Origin: Planctomycetota bacterium
GTDB taxonomy: Bacteria; Planctomycetota; Phycisphaerae; FEN-1346
Length of the DNA: 37,231 nucleotides
Direction of reading: 5' to 3'
Assembly (NCBI GenBank): GCA_030602705.1
Contig: JAUVZF010000038.1
Coordinates: 1 to 37,231 of the forward strand
This document shows, piece after piece, positions 8,796 to 17,197 of the stretch; the first letter of the stretch is position 1; the number at the start of each line of letters is the position of its first letter. Below the pieces are notes generated by a model, which made no database searches, had not been told where the DNA came from, and saw nothing but the letters and a program-made list of their open reading frames with translations. The position numbers were made by a program, and so were the translations under genes.

Positions 8796-10043
8796 TCAGC
8801 CGCCGATCGAGATGAGGTGCGACGTGCTTCTCAGGTACATCCGGCCGCCGGCGACGGCGGGGGTCGCCTGGCTCTTCTCGCCCAACGGGTTGACCGCCAG
8901 CAACTCGTACTGGTCGGCGGCCCGGATGACGACGACGTTGCCGTCCATCGTGATGCAGTAGAGGCGGCCGTCAACCCACACCGGAGACCCCGCGAACCTC
9001 CCGCCGGGCTTGGCCTGCCAGAGTTGCTCGCCCGTGGCGCCGCGCAGGCAGTAAGCGCGCCCGTCGTCGCGGAAGATGAACAGCAACTCGTCCTTTGCCA
9101 GCGGGGTGGAACAGTAGGAGTACGGGCCCTTCTGGCGGGCCACGGTCGGCTGGCCGGAAGCCGTGGCAGGCGGCCGGACCGCGACGCAGTTCCGCCCGGA
9201 ACTGCCGATCAGCAGCCCATCGGCGAGAATCGGCGAGGCCACCACACGCCACCGGAAGGCCGACTTCAGTTCCCACACCACCTTGCCCGTCTGCAAATCC
9301 ACGGCCGTCATGCCATGGGCCAAACTGGTGAAGATGAGTTGCGGCGGGCGGCCCTTCGGAGCAAACAGGCAAGGCGTCGAATAGCCTGTCTTGATGCTCG
9401 TCTGCCGCTCCAGTTCCCAGCGGGCCTTGCCCGTCTTACGGTCCACCGCGACCCAACTGCTTGGGTACGGGCTCTTATTCTCTTGCTCGCGTGTGAACAC
9501 CACCAGGTCGTCCACGACGATCGGCGACATGGCCGCACCGTGCGGGCAGTGCACGCCCGCGAACGTACTCTGCCAGACCTGGGCGCCGCCGTGGTCGAGC
9601 GCCACCAGCCTCACCTGCTTCGTCGTCGTCCAGAGCGCATAGACGTGGTCGGCGTCCACCGCGGGCGTGGCCGCAGCGTAGGTGTTGCGCTCGTGCAGCG
9701 AGTATTGCACCGGCGGGTATTGCTTGCACCAGAGCATCTTGCCGTCGGAAGCGCGCAAGGCCGCGAGCATGCGCCGGCCGGAGTCCCGGTGGTCGCAGGT
9801 CACGAAGACCTTCTCACCCCAGACGACGGGCGATGAGTGGCCGCCGCCCGGCAGTTCGACCTTCCAGTTATAGTCCTTCTCGGTCCACTTGACCGGAATG
9901 GTGGTTGCCTGGCCGATGCCCTGGCCGTTTGGTCCTCGAAAGCGCGGCCAGTTCTGCCCGTCGGCCGTCCCGGCGGCCGAGGTGAAACCCATCATGAGAG
10001 CCAGAACCAGAATCGGATTCCGTCGCCCGGCCCGTGCGCTCAT
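8796..10043 (-). CDS. exported PQQ-binding-like beta-propeller repeat protein
   Basis: 415 residues with an N-terminal signal peptide (hydrophobic NPILVLALMMGFTSAAG, cleavage near residue 29). The mature protein opens with WPRFRGPNGQGIG, the typical start of the many planctomycete PQQ-like propeller proteins. Blade repeats follow, of the kind WKVELPGGGHSSPVVWGEKVF and VDLQTGKVVWELK. The fold is related to BamB and to quinoprotein dehydrogenases, but I see no dehydrogenase calcium/PQQ active-site pattern, so it is more likely a binding or scaffolding protein. Its ATG overlaps the last four bases of the upstream TPR lipoprotein gene (10040-10043), so the two are one transcript and may act together at the cell envelope. 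Confidence 0.88.
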   Translation of the reverse strand: MSARAGRRNPILVLALMMGFTSAAGTADGQNWPRFRGPNGQGIGQATTIPVKWTEKDYNWKVELPGGGHSSPVVWGEKVFVTCDHRDSGRRMLAALRASDGKMLWCKQYPPVQYSLHERNTYAAATPAVDADHVYALWTTTKQVRLVALDHGGAQVWQSTFAGVHCPHGAAMSPIVVDDLVVFTREQENKSPYPSSWVAVDRKTGKARWELERQTSIKTGYSTPCLFAPKGRPPQLIFTSLAHGMTAVDLQTGKVVWELKSAFRWRVVASPILADGLLIGSSGRNCVAVRPPATASGQPTVARQKGPYSYCSTPLAKDELLFIFRDDGRAYCLRGATGEQLWQAKPGGRFAGSPVWVDGRLYCITMDGNVVVIRAADQYELLAVNPLGEKSQATPAVAGGRMYLRSTSHLISIGG

Positions 10044-12136
10044 TCTTTTACCGCGCCAGCGTCCTCGTCGTCAACGGCTCTTGGCTCCGCTTCGGGGGAG
10101 GCTGGTTTCTCGCGCGAGTTTTGCTTTGACGCCCCCGCGTCCGAAGGCGAAGTCCCTGTTTCGGTGGAGTCCTTGGTCAGGCGGTCAAGAAACTCGGGAT
10201 TGACCTTTTCTCCCAACTCCTGGCACTTTTTGACGTCCGCCCACGCCTTGTCGTACCGGCCCAGTTTGTGATGTGCCGCGGCCCGCAGCCTATAGATGTA
10301 TTTCCATTCAGGTTTCAGTTCAACGGCCTTAGTGTAGTCTTCAATTGCTTTCTGGGGGTCGCCTTTCCGCGCATAAGCCTCACCGCGGTTCCAGTAGGCG
10401 AGGGCGAAAGAGGGATCAAGCCGAAGGGCCGTGGTATAGTCTTGGATGGCTCGCTCGTACTCGCCCTTTTCGCGCCACGCGTTGGCACGGGTATTATAGG
10501 CGCTGGGGTAATCCAGATCGAGTTCGATCTCACGAGTACAGTCTGCTATGGCACGGTCATACTCGCCTTTCTCGAAGTAGACAATGGCCCGGTTGTGGTA
10601 CGGTCGGGGGTTCTCTGGATCGCGTTCAATGGCCCTGGTGTATTCCTCGAGTGCAAGGTCGTACTCACCTTTTTCCCTGTAGGCGTCACCGCGACCGCAG
10701 TACGGGCTTGAAGAATCGGGGCTTAACGCAATCGCTCTAGTGTAGGCCGCGATCGCGCGGTCCATATCCCCTTTCCGCCGATATGCGTTCCCTAGATTCA
10801 GATGAAATTTCCAGGTTCCGGGTTTCAGTTCGATGGCGCGGCTGTGATCCTCGATGGCCTGATCGTGTTGGCGCAGGTGGGAGTACGCGGTTCCCCGAGT
10901 GTCATAGGCAGCCGCAAGGTTTGGCTGAAGTTGGATGGCTTTGTTAAAGTCCTCAATAGCGAGACGATAGTTACCCATCTTGGTGTGGACGTCGCCGCGG
11001 TTCCTGTAGGGGTGGGCGTAGTTGCACCAGCCGAGGGAGATGGCCTTTGTATAATCGGCTAGGGCTTGCTCGTAGTCTCCTTTTTTGTAATGCGAAGCAC
11101 CGCGATTGTTATAGGCATAGGCGTAATCGGGCCAGATTTCGAGCGCCTTGTTGTAGTCTTGGATTGCCTGGTCATACTCGCCCTGGTCGGAATAGATCAT
11201 TCCGCGGTTGTTGTAGGCGATGGCGTAGTCGGGGTTCAGTTCGATGGCTCTTGTGTACTCGGTGAGGGCGCGGGCCTGGTCGCCAAGATGATCGTAACAG
11301 TAGCCGCGGTTCTTATGGGCGACGGCGTTCTCAGGCTGCAGTTCTATAACGCGGTTGTAGTCCTGGATTGCCCGCTCGAACTGGCCCAACTCCCTGCAGG
11401 CGAATGCGCGGCCGTGCAGGGCTTCGGCCCAGCGGGGATTTGATTCAATGGCCTTGGTATAATCCGGAACCGCGTGCGAGTAGTCCTCTTTCTTGCCATA
11501 AGTAATTGCACGGTGGTAGTACACCCAGGCCGCATGACGTTGCTGGGCCGCTATTTTCTCAAAGTCTTGCGCCGCCCCAGCATAGTTACCCCGACTACCG
11601 CGGTTAACCCCCCGCCGAGTTTGGGCGCCAATGTTATTAAGCAGGAGGTCAACGGTCCGGCCGAAATCTTCGATGGCCGCGTCGTATTCCCTTTTCTTTC
11701 CGTGAGACTTCCCCCGGCGGTAGTGAGCCGTGGCCAGGCGGGACCGCAGTTCCACGGCTCGGTCGAAGCCAGGAATGTCCCAATTGTGAGCGGGGGGTTT
11801 GCCTTCCGCCGCTGTGGCATCGATCAAGGCGCTCACCTCCCGCACTTGCAGTTCTACGGCCTTGGTGTAGTCGCGGATGGCCCGGTCGTAGTCGCCCTGC
11901 TTGAAGTACGCGCTGGCGCGGCAGTCATAGGCCCCTGCAAAGTTGGGATGGACGCGAATGGCCTCGGTGTACCAACTGATTCTTGCCATCGGATCCTTGG
12001 CCTCGAAACCCTTTCTCAGGACATCGAAGGCCTCCACGGCAGTCGTGTCGCGCTGCGGACCGCAGCCGGTCAGCGCCGTGGCTAGAAGAGTCGCGGTTCC
12101 CAACACCGCGACCAGCCCAACGCGGATTCGGATCAT
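10040..12136 (-). CDS. TPR lipoprotein with about 16 tetratricopeptide repeats
   Basis: 698 residues. The N terminus is a lipoprotein signal ending in a lipobox (ALTGC, Cys near residue 25), so the protein is probably anchored to a membrane. I count about 16 TPR units of 34 residues, many close to the consensus AYNNRGxxYxxKGxYDxAIxDYxKAIELxP; the central ones are near-identical, giving about 102-bp periodicity in the DNA. An insertion (ALIDATAAEGKPPAHNWD) interrupts the series near residue 110. The last 50 residues are acidic and low-complexity and probably disordered. TPR arrays bind partner proteins; no enzyme domain is present. A GGGGG-rich site precedes the ATG. It is coupled to the downstream propeller gene. 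Confidence 0.9.
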   Translation of the reverse strand: MIRIRVGLVAVLGTATLLATALTGCGPQRDTTAVEAFDVLRKGFEAKDPMARISWYTEAIRVHPNFAGAYDCRASAYFKQGDYDRAIRDYTKAVELQVREVSALIDATAAEGKPPAHNWDIPGFDRAVELRSRLATAHYRRGKSHGKKREYDAAIEDFGRTVDLLLNNIGAQTRRGVNRGSRGNYAGAAQDFEKIAAQQRHAAWVYYHRAITYGKKEDYSHAVPDYTKAIESNPRWAEALHGRAFACRELGQFERAIQDYNRVIELQPENAVAHKNRGYCYDHLGDQARALTEYTRAIELNPDYAIAYNNRGMIYSDQGEYDQAIQDYNKALEIWPDYAYAYNNRGASHYKKGDYEQALADYTKAISLGWCNYAHPYRNRGDVHTKMGNYRLAIEDFNKAIQLQPNLAAAYDTRGTAYSHLRQHDQAIEDHSRAIELKPGTWKFHLNLGNAYRRKGDMDRAIAAYTRAIALSPDSSSPYCGRGDAYREKGEYDLALEEYTRAIERDPENPRPYHNRAIVYFEKGEYDRAIADCTREIELDLDYPSAYNTRANAWREKGEYERAIQDYTTALRLDPSFALAYWNRGEAYARKGDPQKAIEDYTKAVELKPEWKYIYRLRAAAHHKLGRYDKAWADVKKCQELGEKVNPEFLDRLTKDSTETGTSPSDAGASKQNSREKPASPEAEPRAVDDEDAGAVKE

Positions 12137-12205
12137 GATGACCCCCTGAACTTGATTTACAAAGAAACCGAACGTGCAGGATTGTCCCTGCGCTTTTAGG
12201 GATCA

Positions 12206-12234
12206 AGGTTAGATACCTGAACCGGCAGTGTCAA
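12206..12234 (-). promoter_or_regulatory. putative promoter of the TPR-propeller operon
   Basis: On the minus strand TTGACA (12234-12229) is followed after 17 bp by TAACCT (12211-12206), about 70 bp before the ATG at 12136. The -35 is perfect and the -10 is weak (three of six). Confidence 0.4.
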
Positions 12235-12340
12235 CCACTATCGCTGCGCGCGTCGCAGCCCGAGAAGGGCAGCCGTAGCGCCGGGGCGATGCCCTGGCAG
12301 CGGTTGCCGTCCGGGCACGACCGGACCGCTCGAGTGAAGG

Positions 12341-12433
12341 TTACTTCGCCCTGGCGGCCGCATTGACGACCATCGGACGGTCCTTGGCATCGGTCAGGCG
12401 CAGGTAGAAGTTCCAGCCGAACACCACGTCCAT
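12341..12433 (-). pseudogene. possible 30-codon C-terminal gene fragment
   Basis: A short minus-strand frame reads MDVVFGWNFYLRLTDAKD and ends in AAARAK. The amino-acid order is protein-like and the frame stays open above the Met through GLRIP, but no ribosome-binding site is seen and the frame has no recognisable start. It could be the end of a gene truncated at the insertion border. I do not recognise the family. Confidence 0.25.
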
Positions 12434-12504
12434 AGGGATCCGAAGTCCGGGGCCGCACCGGGGCGCTTCATCCTTCGCAGCGCTGCGGCCAGCGAAGCAG
12501 AATG

Positions 12505-12527
12505 GTGGGCGTTACAGGACTCGAACC
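12505..12527 (+). repeat. 23-bp copy of the tRNA-Val(UAC) 3' end (candidate att site, left)
   Basis: The sequence is identical to 31448-31470, which spans the T-arm and acceptor 3' strand of the intact tRNA-Val gene, and it lies in the same orientation 18,943 bp away. The rest of the tRNA is absent here. A tRNA 3'-end duplication in direct orientation is the usual scar of site-specific integration by a tyrosine recombinase. Confidence 0.65.
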
Positions 12528-12580
12528 CCGTTCGCTAACCCCCGGCAATCATAAGGACTTACGCAAACCGACGCAAGAGC

Positions 12581-12676
12581 GCGGTGCAGAATCCGGTGCA
12601 GTTTCCCCCGATTTCGGGCCTGCCGTCAGGCCACGGCCCGTACGGGCCAGGGTGGACGCTGATTTACAGCGTGTGA
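12581..12676 (+). pseudogene. possible tyrosine-recombinase C-terminal tail remnant (left)
   Basis: The frame reads AVQNPVQFPPISGLPSG and on to a TGA at 12674-12676. The first 22 bases (12581-12602) are identical to 31307-31328, where the same AVQNPVQ peptide lies inside a frame ending across the tRNA-Val 3' end. VTDDHYRQAVQNPVQ-type tails are, as I remember them, typical of the C-terminal ends of planctomycete integrases. Only the tail is present, so this is a relic at best. Confidence 0.35.
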
Positions 12677-12745
12677 TCGGGGCATGGCCCCGCCTGCCAG
12701 AGAGCATCAAGGCGGGCATCCTGGAGGCCGGCGGCCGCGACCGCA

Positions 12746-14704
12746 TCAGTTTCGAGGGAACTCGGCCGGCTTGTCTGTGCCGATGCCCCGCCTCGCGACG
12801 GCGAACAGGGCCGCCATCACGGCAAGGAGCAACACGACGCCCGGCCAGGCCGGCGGGCCGCCCTCCAGCCCCATGTCGAGCGGGTTCCGGCCGCTCGCGA
12901 GCACGATCGGGATCGCCAGCAGGATGCCGAGCAGCGCCTCGCCGGTGATGAGCCCGGCGGCAAAGAGGACGCCGCGGCCGGTGGGAGCGGTCGAGGTCGG
13001 GGCTTCCTCGCGTTCGCGCCTTCTGTGCCGGAGGCAAGTTGCAGCCCGGGCAACGAGGCCGCCGGCCAGGATGGCCACCCCCAGCTCCAGGGGAAGGTAG
13101 ATGCCGACTGCCACGGCCAACACCGGCGTGCGGAACCGGCTCTTCAGCCGCTCCAGCACCACGTCGAGGACGATCACGCCGACCGCCAGCCCCATACCCG
13201 CCGCCATCATGTCCCACGGCAGGTCCCATGCGAAGACACCCTCGGCCAGCGAGGCCATAAGCGTGGCTTGCGGTGCACGGAGCGGCTCAGGGTGGGTCTG
13301 GGTCGCCACGCCGATGCCGTAGGCGTGAAGCAGCAGCGACAGGATCGGGGCGAGCACAAAGGCGGCGGCGATCACGCCGACGGCCTGCATCACCTGCTGC
13401 TTCCAGGGGGTGGCGCCCACGAGGTGGCCGGTCTTGAGGTCCTGGAGGTTGTCGCCGCCGATCGCCGCGGCGCAGCAGACCACCGCACCGATGAGAATCG
13501 CCGCGGCCGGCCCCGTCGCGCTCGCCGTACCCAGCGCAAGGAGCAGCAGCGCCGAGACCAGAATCGTGGCGATCGTTACCCCGGAGACCGGGTTGTTCGA
13601 TGAACCGACCAGCCCCGCCATATACGACGCCACCGCCGAAAAGAGAAACCCGGCCACCAGCATCACCATCGCCATGAACGCCGATACGCCAGTGTCGCCC
13701 GTGACGTGGCGAAAGACGAAGAATAGCGGAACCACCGACACGATGAGGGTGAGCCCGATCCACTGCATCGGCACGTCGCGCTCCGTCCGCGGCACCGACG
13801 TAGCCCCCTGTTGCCGATACTGCCGGTAGGCCACAACGCCCGACCGGATACCCCGAACCAGGCTCGGCCACAGCCGCAGCACCGCCCACAGGCCGCCGAC
13901 CACCATCGCCCCGACCCCGATGTAGCGCGTCTCGGTGGACCATATCTCCCATGCCAACTCCTGCGGCTCCACCGCCTCGCTGCCGGCAGCGAGAATCGGG
14001 ACCGCCACCCACCAGTTCAGCGCCCCGCCCAGGAACACGAGCACAGCGATGTTGATGCCCACGATGTAGCCGACGGCCACCAGGGCCGGCGCCAGGCTCG
14101 TGCCGAAGTACGCCACCGTTCCGCCGACGCGGCCAGCGACCTCCAGAGATCCGGTCCACAGCCTGAGGCCCGTCTGGCCGAGTTTGTAGGTCGCTCCGAG
14201 CAGGCCGCCCGCGACGATTGGCCCAGCGCCTGCCCCGCCTCTGTTGCCGACTTCGAGCACTTGGGCCGTCGCCACGCCCTCGGGGAAGGCGAGTTCTGCC
14301 TCCACGACGAGCGCGCGGCGGAGCGGCACGGTGAACAGGACGCCAAGCAGGCCGCCCAAGCCCGCAATCACCGTGACTTCCCAGTAGCCGAAGGTCGTCC
14401 ACGTCCCAAGGATCAACAGAGCAGGAAGCGTGAAGATGACGCCCGCTGCGAGCGCTTCGCCGGCCGAGGCCGCCGTCTGGACGATGTTGTTCTCCAGGAT
14501 GTTCGACCGGCGGAACAGCCGCAACACGGCCATCGAGATCACGGCTGCCGGGATGGACGCCGAAACGGTCATCCCTGCCAGCAGGCCCAGATAGGCGTTC
14601 GCCCCGGCCAGCAACACCGAGAGCACCGCGCCGAGGATGACCGCCTTGGCTGTGATCTCCGGCAGGCCGGCTTCTCCCGCGCGCTTCGGTTCGGGTTGCG
14701 GCAC
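12746..14704 (-). CDS. OPT family oligopeptide/metal-chelate transporter
   Basis: A polytopic membrane protein of about 652 residues with many hydrophobic segments. Family features are the N-terminal glycine-rich segment AYLGLLAGMTVSASIPAAV, then NILENNIVQTAASAGEALAAG and ELAFPEGVATAQVL, all typical of bacterial OPT (YSL-like) transporters, which move peptides or metal chelates with protons. The GTG at 14704 is preferred as start because GAGGGA lies seven bases upstream. An ATG at 14740 would add 12 residues, but it overlaps a TACAAT promoter hexamer and so would probably lie outside the transcript. No peptidase or chelator gene is adjacent, so the substrate is unknown. Confidence 0.9.
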   Translation of the reverse strand: MPQPEPKRAGEAGLPEITAKAVILGAVLSVLLAGANAYLGLLAGMTVSASIPAAVISMAVLRLFRRSNILENNIVQTAASAGEALAAGVIFTLPALLILGTWTTFGYWEVTVIAGLGGLLGVLFTVPLRRALVVEAELAFPEGVATAQVLEVGNRGGAGAGPIVAGGLLGATYKLGQTGLRLWTGSLEVAGRVGGTVAYFGTSLAPALVAVGYIVGINIAVLVFLGGALNWWVAVPILAAGSEAVEPQELAWEIWSTETRYIGVGAMVVGGLWAVLRLWPSLVRGIRSGVVAYRQYRQQGATSVPRTERDVPMQWIGLTLIVSVVPLFFVFRHVTGDTGVSAFMAMVMLVAGFLFSAVASYMAGLVGSSNNPVSGVTIATILVSALLLLALGTASATGPAAAILIGAVVCCAAAIGGDNLQDLKTGHLVGATPWKQQVMQAVGVIAAAFVLAPILSLLLHAYGIGVATQTHPEPLRAPQATLMASLAEGVFAWDLPWDMMAAGMGLAVGVIVLDVVLERLKSRFRTPVLAVAVGIYLPLELGVAILAGGLVARAATCLRHRRREREEAPTSTAPTGRGVLFAAGLITGEALLGILLAIPIVLASGRNPLDMGLEGGPPAWPGVVLLLAVMAALFAVARRGIGTDKPAEFPRN

Positions 14705-14738
14705 TGGCGGGTCCCTCGCATGCCAACTCGCGCCGAGC

Positions 14739-14767
14739 ATTGTAGTCCATCAAGACAGACCGGTCTA
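14739..14767 (-). promoter_or_regulatory. putative OPT promoter with a 10-bp palindrome over the -35 region
   Basis: TAGACC (14767-14762) and TACAAT (14744-14739) on the minus strand are spaced 17 bp apart. A perfect palindrome AGACCGGTCT (14757-14766) overlaps the -35 and could be an operator half-site pair. If the promoter is real, transcription starts after the upstream ATG and supports the GTG start at 14704. Confidence 0.4.
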
Positions 14768-14882
14768 TGGGCGAGAGCCGAATGTCGTGTCGGCGCTGAC
14801 GGGCTCGTGGGATATGAGGCCAACAAGGCGGCCCTCAAGGAACTTGCGAGGGCCCTGAGAACGATGACCCCGAAGTAAGCCC

Positions 14883-15731
14883 TTATCGGCGGTCGTGATT
14901 CACGGCTGCCTTCACCGTCGCCAGGATGCCCGCCTTGACGGTCAAGACCGGCCCGCGACGTTCACCTGCTGTTGGCCGATGTTCACCTGGAGCGCTGCGA
15001 TCCCCATCTTGCGAACGCGCGCCAACATCTCGCAGGCCCGCAAGTGCCGTCGCTGGGCACGCGAGCGCGTCGGCCCGGCAGACCCTGTCGAAACCCAGAA
15101 CGTCGGCCATGAGTTCGACGAGCGGCGCCTTGACCTCGTTGACGGAGACGGGCTTCCGCAGCACCTGTTGGATGCTGGTGACACCGCCGCCGGAGATTCC
15201 GCAGGGCACGATGAGATCGAAGTGCGCGAGGTCGGGCGAGACGTTCAGGGCAAGGCCGTGATGGGCGATCCAGCGTTTGACGGCGACGCCGATGGCGGCC
15301 ACCTTTTTCGGCCCCACCCAGACGCCCGTCATGCCGGCTGTGCGGCCGGCCGAGATCCCGAATCTCCCGACCAGCCGGACCAGAATCTCTTCGAGGTCGT
15401 GAACATACCTGCGCAGCGTCCGCCGCCGCCGCCCAAGGCGAACGACGGGATAGGCGACCAGTTGTCCAGGTCCGTGGTAGGTCACGTCGCCGCCGCGGCT
15501 GGTGCGGTGTACCTCGATGCCGAGTCCGGCCAACCGCTCGGTGGAGGCGAGGACGTGCTCGCCGCGGGAGTTTCTGCCCAGCGTAATCACGGGCGGGTCG
15601 TGCTCAAGCAGCAGGACGTAGGCGCGGTCGTCGTCCTCGGCGTCCGCCACCCGCCGGAGGAGTTCCTCCTGGATGCGCATCGCCGCCGCGTAGGGCACGG
15701 CGCCAAGATCGGCGTACACCAGATCCGCCAT
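14883..15731 (-). CDS. lipB: octanoyl-[acyl-carrier-protein]:protein N-octanoyltransferase (LipB)
   Basis: LipB moves octanoate from acyl carrier protein onto lipoyl domains such as GcvH, the first step of lipoate assembly. The 282-residue product carries RGGDVTYHGPGQ at 79-90, the substrate-pocket lysine in GPKKVAAIGV (about 142-143), and the catalytic cysteine in LIVPCGISGGG (C177). It is the last gene of the glycine cleavage operon, 20 bp after gcvPB, next to its likely acceptor. The family normally ends near the LGFDRV region (about residue 218); here some 60 further residues follow with no family likeness. In that stretch another frame gives a more protein-like sequence, so the tail may come from a frameshift or readthrough. 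Confidence 0.93.
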   Translation of the reverse strand: MADLVYADLGAVPYAAAMRIQEELLRRVADAEDDDRAYVLLLEHDPPVITLGRNSRGEHVLASTERLAGLGIEVHRTSRGGDVTYHGPGQLVAYPVVRLGRRRRTLRRYVHDLEEILVRLVGRFGISAGRTAGMTGVWVGPKKVAAIGVAVKRWIAHHGLALNVSPDLAHFDLIVPCGISGGGVTSIQQVLRKPVSVNEVKAPLVELMADVLGFDRVCRADALACPATALAGLRDVGARSQDGDRSAPGEHRPTAGERRGPVLTVKAGILATVKAAVNHDRR

Positions 15732-15751
15732 CGTTCGTCCTGTGGCTTGCT

Positions 15752-17197
15752 CTACAGGCTGGCCAGGTCGGGCTTGCGTGCCGCGCGGGTCTCGTCGAGC
15801 CTGCCGACGGGCGTGGTCCGCGGGCAGCCGGTTATCTGCTGCGGATCCGTCCGCGCGAGTTCCGCGATCTCGATCATGGCGGCGATGAAGGCATCGAGCG
15901 TTTCCTTCGACTCGGTCTCGGTCGGCTCGATCATCAGTGCCTCGGGAACCGTCGTCGGGAAGTACATGGTCGGAGGGTGGAAGCCGCGGTCGATGAGCGC
16001 CTTGGCAATGTCGATGGCGCGGACGCCCGCAGCGGCCTGCGCCGACGCGGAAAAGACGCACTCGTGCTTGCACGGCTGCGGGTAGGGCAGGTCGTAGTGG
16101 CCCTTGAGTTTCTCGCGGACGTAGTTGGCGTTGAGGACGGCGTTCTCGGCAACCCGCCGCAGCCCCTCGCCCCCGAGCATCAGCAGGTACGCATAGGCTT
16201 TGAGGATTACGCCGAAGTTCCCGTAGAACGGCGCAACGTAACCGATGGAGTGCGCCAGGTCGTAGTCCAGCCGGTACGAGCCGTCGGGGTTCTTGCGTAC
16301 GACGGAGGCCGGCAGATAGTCCACCAGTCTTTCGCAGACGCCCACCGGTCCGGCTCCCGGTCCGCCGCCGCCGTGCGGCGTTGCGAACGTCTTGTGAAGG
16401 TTCACGTGGATGATGTCGAAGCCGATGTCGCCCGGCCGGCACACGCCCAACAGCGCGTTCAGGTTGGCCCCGTCGCAGTACATCAGGCCGTCCGCCTCGT
16501 GGACCATGCGGCAGATTCTCGCGATGTCGGGGTTGAAGAGCCCCAGCGTGTTGGGGCAGGTCAGCATGACGCCGGCCACCTCGTCGTCCATCGCCGCCGC
16601 CAGCGTGCGGAGGTTCATGAGGCCGGTCTCGTCCGACGGAAGCGTCTGCACCTGGTAACCGGCGATGGCGGCGCTGGCAGGGTTGGTGCCGTGCGCGGTG
16701 TCGGGAATAAGGATGCGCGTCTTGCGGTTTTTCTTGTGCTTGTGATAGGCGGCCATGATCATCACGCCGGTCAGTTCGCCGTGAGCCCCGGCCAGGGGCT
16801 GCGTGGTGAAGGCGCTCATGCCGCAGATCTCGCACAGGAGGCGGTTCATCTCGAACAGCACCTCCAGTGCTCCCTGGACCATGACGTCGCCGCCGGGAAG
16901 TTGCGGCAGGAGGGGGTGCAACTCGCAGAAACCCGCAAGCCGGGCTATCTGCTCCGTGGCCTTGGGGTTGTACTTCATCGTGCAGGAACCCAGCGGATAG
17001 AAGCCGCTGTCCACGCCGAAGTTCTTCCGGGAAAGAGCCGTGAAGTGCCGCACGACGTCCGCCTCGGACAGTTCCGGCAGTTCGGCCGGCCGGTCGCGGA
17101 GCAGACGGGACGCCACTTCGGCGCGATCCGGGACGTCGCACTCGGGCGGCCTTGCGCCACGGCGGCCGGCAACGGACTTCTCGAAGATCACCGTCAC
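15752..17197 (-). CDS. gcvPB: glycine dehydrogenase (decarboxylating) subunit 2, P-protein beta half
   Basis: The C-terminal half of the split pyridoxal-phosphate P-protein, which decarboxylates glycine and passes the aminomethyl group to lipoyl-GcvH. The 481-residue product has GVDSGFYPLGSCTMKYNPK near residue 60 and HGTNPASAA in the middle. The PLP lysine lies in VNLHKTFATPHGGGGPG, at about K269. The GTG start at 17197 overlaps the gcvPA stop by four bases (GTGA), the usual coupling of the two halves. Longer in-frame extensions run into gcvPA and are not used. Length matches the family, and gcvPA lies immediately upstream. Confidence 0.95.
   Translation of the reverse strand: MTVIFEKSVAGRRGARPPECDVPDRAEVASRLLRDRPAELPELSEADVVRHFTALSRKNFGVDSGFYPLGSCTMKYNPKATEQIARLAGFCELHPLLPQLPGGDVMVQGALEVLFEMNRLLCEICGMSAFTTQPLAGAHGELTGVMIMAAYHKHKKNRKTRILIPDTAHGTNPASAAIAGYQVQTLPSDETGLMNLRTLAAAMDDEVAGVMLTCPNTLGLFNPDIARICRMVHEADGLMYCDGANLNALLGVCRPGDIGFDIIHVNLHKTFATPHGGGGPGAGPVGVCERLVDYLPASVVRKNPDGSYRLDYDLAHSIGYVAPFYGNFGVILKAYAYLLMLGGEGLRRVAENAVLNANYVREKLKGHYDLPYPQPCKHECVFSASAQAAAGVRAIDIAKALIDRGFHPPTMYFPTTVPEALMIEPTETESKETLDAFIAAMIEIAELARTDPQQITGCPRTTPVGRLDETRAARKPDLASL

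Larger units (their letters stand above)
12137..12745. other. 609-bp gap without an intact gene, containing remnants
   Basis: From left to right in this interval: the promoter-like site of the TPR operon, a short hairpin (GCAGG/CCTGC, about 12173-12190), a possible 30-codon gene end on the minus strand, a 23-bp piece of a tRNA 3' end, and a short reading frame resembling an integrase tail. No complete gene is visible. The mix of broken pieces fits the border of an old insertion. Confidence 0.6.

Noticed and set aside
10040..12136. CRISPR-like periodicity of about 102 bp
   Set aside because: The period is that of 34-residue TPR units in one open frame; there are no short identical repeats with spacers.
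12502..12948. Frame starting MVGVTGLEPRSLTPG
   Set aside because: It begins on the antisense of a tRNA 3' end and runs opposite into the OPT gene; this is a well-known spurious ORF type.
14800..14879. Frame ending ANKAALKELARALRTMTPK between OPT and lipB
   Set aside because: Possibly the end of a lost gene, but too short and without start or homologue I recognise.
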